Shown here: in pieces, positions 5,434 to 6,484 of the stretch
How the letters are laid out: every line of letters starts with the position of its first letter
Numbering within the stretch: position 1 is the first letter of the stretch
Made by a program: the position numbers and the translations under genes
The notes under the pieces: generated by a model
The model's database searches: none
Told to the model about the DNA's origin: nothing
The model's input: only the letters and a program-made list of their open reading frames with translations
Assembly: GCA_944322775.1 (NCBI GenBank)
Contig: CALUQA010000007.1
Coordinates: forward strand, 1 to 6,484
Reading direction: 5' to 3'
DNA from: an uncultured Elusimicrobiales bacterium
Lineage (GTDB): Bacteria; Elusimicrobiota; Elusimicrobia; Elusimicrobiales; Elusimicrobiaceae
DNA: 6,484 bases

Positions 5434-6123
5434 ATGATTTCTTTTCTCATCAAATACAAAAGAAGTATTTTAATCATCACGCTGGCGTTTTTTATCGGCA
5501 GTATCGGCTATATCGGGCTGGACTCTTACCGCCGCGGCACGTTTAGCAGCAATGTGGCCATGGTGGGCTCCGAGCCGATTACCTACCGCACGCTTTATAA
5601 AGCTTCCGACGCTCAGGCCCGCGTGCTGCGCAACAACGGCGTGGACGTAGACGAAGACTTGATGAAAGTCATCAACCAACAAGCCCTCAGCGCTTTAATC
5701 AGCGAAGAGGTGCTTAACCAAGCCGCCAAAGAGTTTGGCATGGCCGTGGCAGACTATGAAGTGGCCTTTGACATTCACTCCTCCCCCCAGTTTAATCAAA
5801 ACGGCCAGTTCAACAAAACCGCTTACGAATACGCCGTGCGCCACCAGTTGGGCGTAAGCCCGGCCCAGTTTGAAGAGCAAATCCGCCGCAGCAAACTGGC
5901 GGACCGCTTCCGCATGGGGCTTTATTCCCTGTATAAATTAACGCCGGAAGAAGTGCGCTTTGCCTATCAGACCCAAAACGGCAACATGAAAGATTTTGAA
6001 AAAAACAAAGACGCCTTTGAACGCCAGTTGTTTGAAACCAAAATGGAAACGGCCCAACAGGCTTTCTTTGACGATTTCAACAACCGCGTTGAAATTAAAA
6101 CTTATTTAGAAGAGCAGGCTTAA
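5434..6123 (+). CDS. PpiD/SurA-N-like membrane chaperone lacking a parvulin domain
   Basis: This 229-residue protein begins with a short cytoplasmic KYKR segment and one membrane helix at about 10-28, the topology of PpiD (inner-membrane anchored, bulk in the periplasm). Residues about 38-185 match the SurA N-terminal helical chaperone domain: VAMVGSEPITYRTL, a helix ending ALSALISEEVLNQAAKEFG, then the DYEVAF, PQFNQNGQFNKTAYE and SPAQFEEQIRRSKLADRF blocks. Full PpiD/SurA-type foldases then carry one or more parvulin PPIase domains before a final C-terminal helix. Here the sequence goes from LTPEEVRFAYQ directly to a KNKDAFERQLFETKMETAQQAFFDDF helix, so the PPIase is cleanly absent. The frame is intact, which argues against a broken gene. 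The role is inferred to be holding or folding exported proteins near the Sec exit. It follows the bactofilin after 15 bases. Confidence 0.85.
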   Translation: MISFLIKYKRSILIITLAFFIGSIGYIGLDSYRRGTFSSNVAMVGSEPITYRTLYKASDAQARVLRNNGVDVDEDLMKVINQQALSALISEEVLNQAAKEFGMAVADYEVAFDIHSSPQFNQNGQFNKTAYEYAVRHQLGVSPAQFEEQIRRSKLADRFRMGLYSLYKLTPEEVRFAYQTQNGNMKDFEKNKDAFERQLFETKMETAQQAFFDDFNNRVEIKTYLEEQA

Positions 6124-6126
6124 TCC

Positions 6127-6484
6127 GTGAAGAACCGCATACTTGTTATAGGCTCTGTCGCTTTTGACAGTATAGAAAACGCCCACGGCCGCGCCGAACG
6201 CGTGCTGGGCGGAGCGGCCAGTTATTCCTCTATCTCGGCCAGTTATTTTGCCCAACCTTCGGTGGTGGCGGTTGTGGGCACCGATTTTACGTCGACCGAC
6301 CGCGCCCCGTTTAAGAAATGCGGGGTGGACATTTCCGGCCTGCAGGTAAAAGAAGGCAAAACCTTTCACTGGGGCGGCAGCTACGACAAAGACCTTAAAA
6401 ACGCCGTCACCCGCTTTACGGATTTGAACGTTTTTAAAGATTTCAATCCCGTCCTTTCCGAAGAGCAAAAGAAAGCAAAAGCCG
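6127..6484 (+). CDS. PfkB-family carbohydrate kinase, N-terminal part (cut by window edge)
   Basis: The 119 visible codons encode the N-terminal part of a ribokinase/PfkB-fold kinase: a first beta strand ILVIGSVAFDS with D14 at the substrate-binding position, then LGGAASYSS (the GG pair at 28-29) and VVAVVGTDF, which together resemble PfkB signature 1. Next comes the CGVDISGLQV block, and a lid-strand segment TFHWGGSYD. These enzymes phosphorylate a sugar or nucleoside with ATP; the substrate cannot be named from this part. The ATP-binding C-terminal half is outside the window. The start is GTG at 6127: the frame is closed by TAA at 6121-6123, and no nearby ATG exists in frame. The only ribosome-binding hint is a weak AGCAGG at 6113-6118 inside the preceding gene. 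The start lies 3 bases after the PpiD-like stop, so translation is probably coupled. Confidence 0.85.
   Translation, partial: MKNRILVIGSVAFDSIENAHGRAERVLGGAASYSSISASYFAQPSVVAVVGTDFTSTDRAPFKKCGVDISGLQVKEGKTFHWGGSYDKDLKNAVTRFTDLNVFKDFNPVLSEEQKKAKA

Noticed and set aside
6106..6468. Minus-strand frame of 120 codons opposite the PfkB kinase
   Set aside because: The plus strand carries clear PfkB motifs with a GTG start; the minus frame has no family features.

Overview
The window reads as an ordinary chromosomal stretch of a diderm (Gram-negative-type) bacterium with roughly balanced G+C, standard genetic code and very tight gene packing. The mix of a short type IV pilin-like gene with a GFTVIE start, a bactofilin/M23 pair, a multidomain secreted amidase and a membrane-anchored SurA/PpiD-like chaperone, together with an M20 enzyme of the PRK13983 type, makes me think of Elusimicrobiota or a neighbouring phylum. 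That placement is from general resemblance only and is of low to moderate confidence. Nothing indicates a plasmid, phage or transposon.

Layout. Two gene sets diverge from a 25-base spacer (2155-2179). Leftward (minus strand) run a Nif3/YbgI-type dinuclear-metal protein (2154-1402), an M20 family metallo-hydrolase (1391-156) and the first 48 codons of a type IV pilin/pseudopilin (146 to the left edge). They are separated by only 10 and 9 bases, and each downstream Shine-Dalgarno sequence touches the stop codon of the gene before it, so this looks like one translationally coupled operon. Rightward (plus strand) run a secreted N-acetylmuramoyl-L-alanine amidase (2180-4042), a membrane-anchored M23 peptidase (4088-5008), a bactofilin (5023-5418), a PpiD/SurA-N-like membrane chaperone without a PPIase domain (5434-6123) and the start of a PfkB-family sugar kinase (6127 to the right edge, GTG start).

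How the genes fit together. The rightward set looks like a cell-envelope and cell-shape module. The amidase would cut the peptide stems off the glycan strands, the M23 enzyme would cut peptide cross-links, and the bactofilin would form the cytoplasmic scaffold that positions the M23 enzyme. The chaperone would assist folding of secreted or outer-membrane proteins. The PfkB kinase is probably just carried along in the operon. The leftward set combines housekeeping enzymes with a surface or secretion pilin and has no obvious joint function.

Coding density is very high. No stretch of 300 bases lacks a gene, and I see no tRNA, rRNA, CRISPR array, insertion sequence or convincing intrinsic terminator. 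I do not see a clearly new biological system; the findings below are modest leads.
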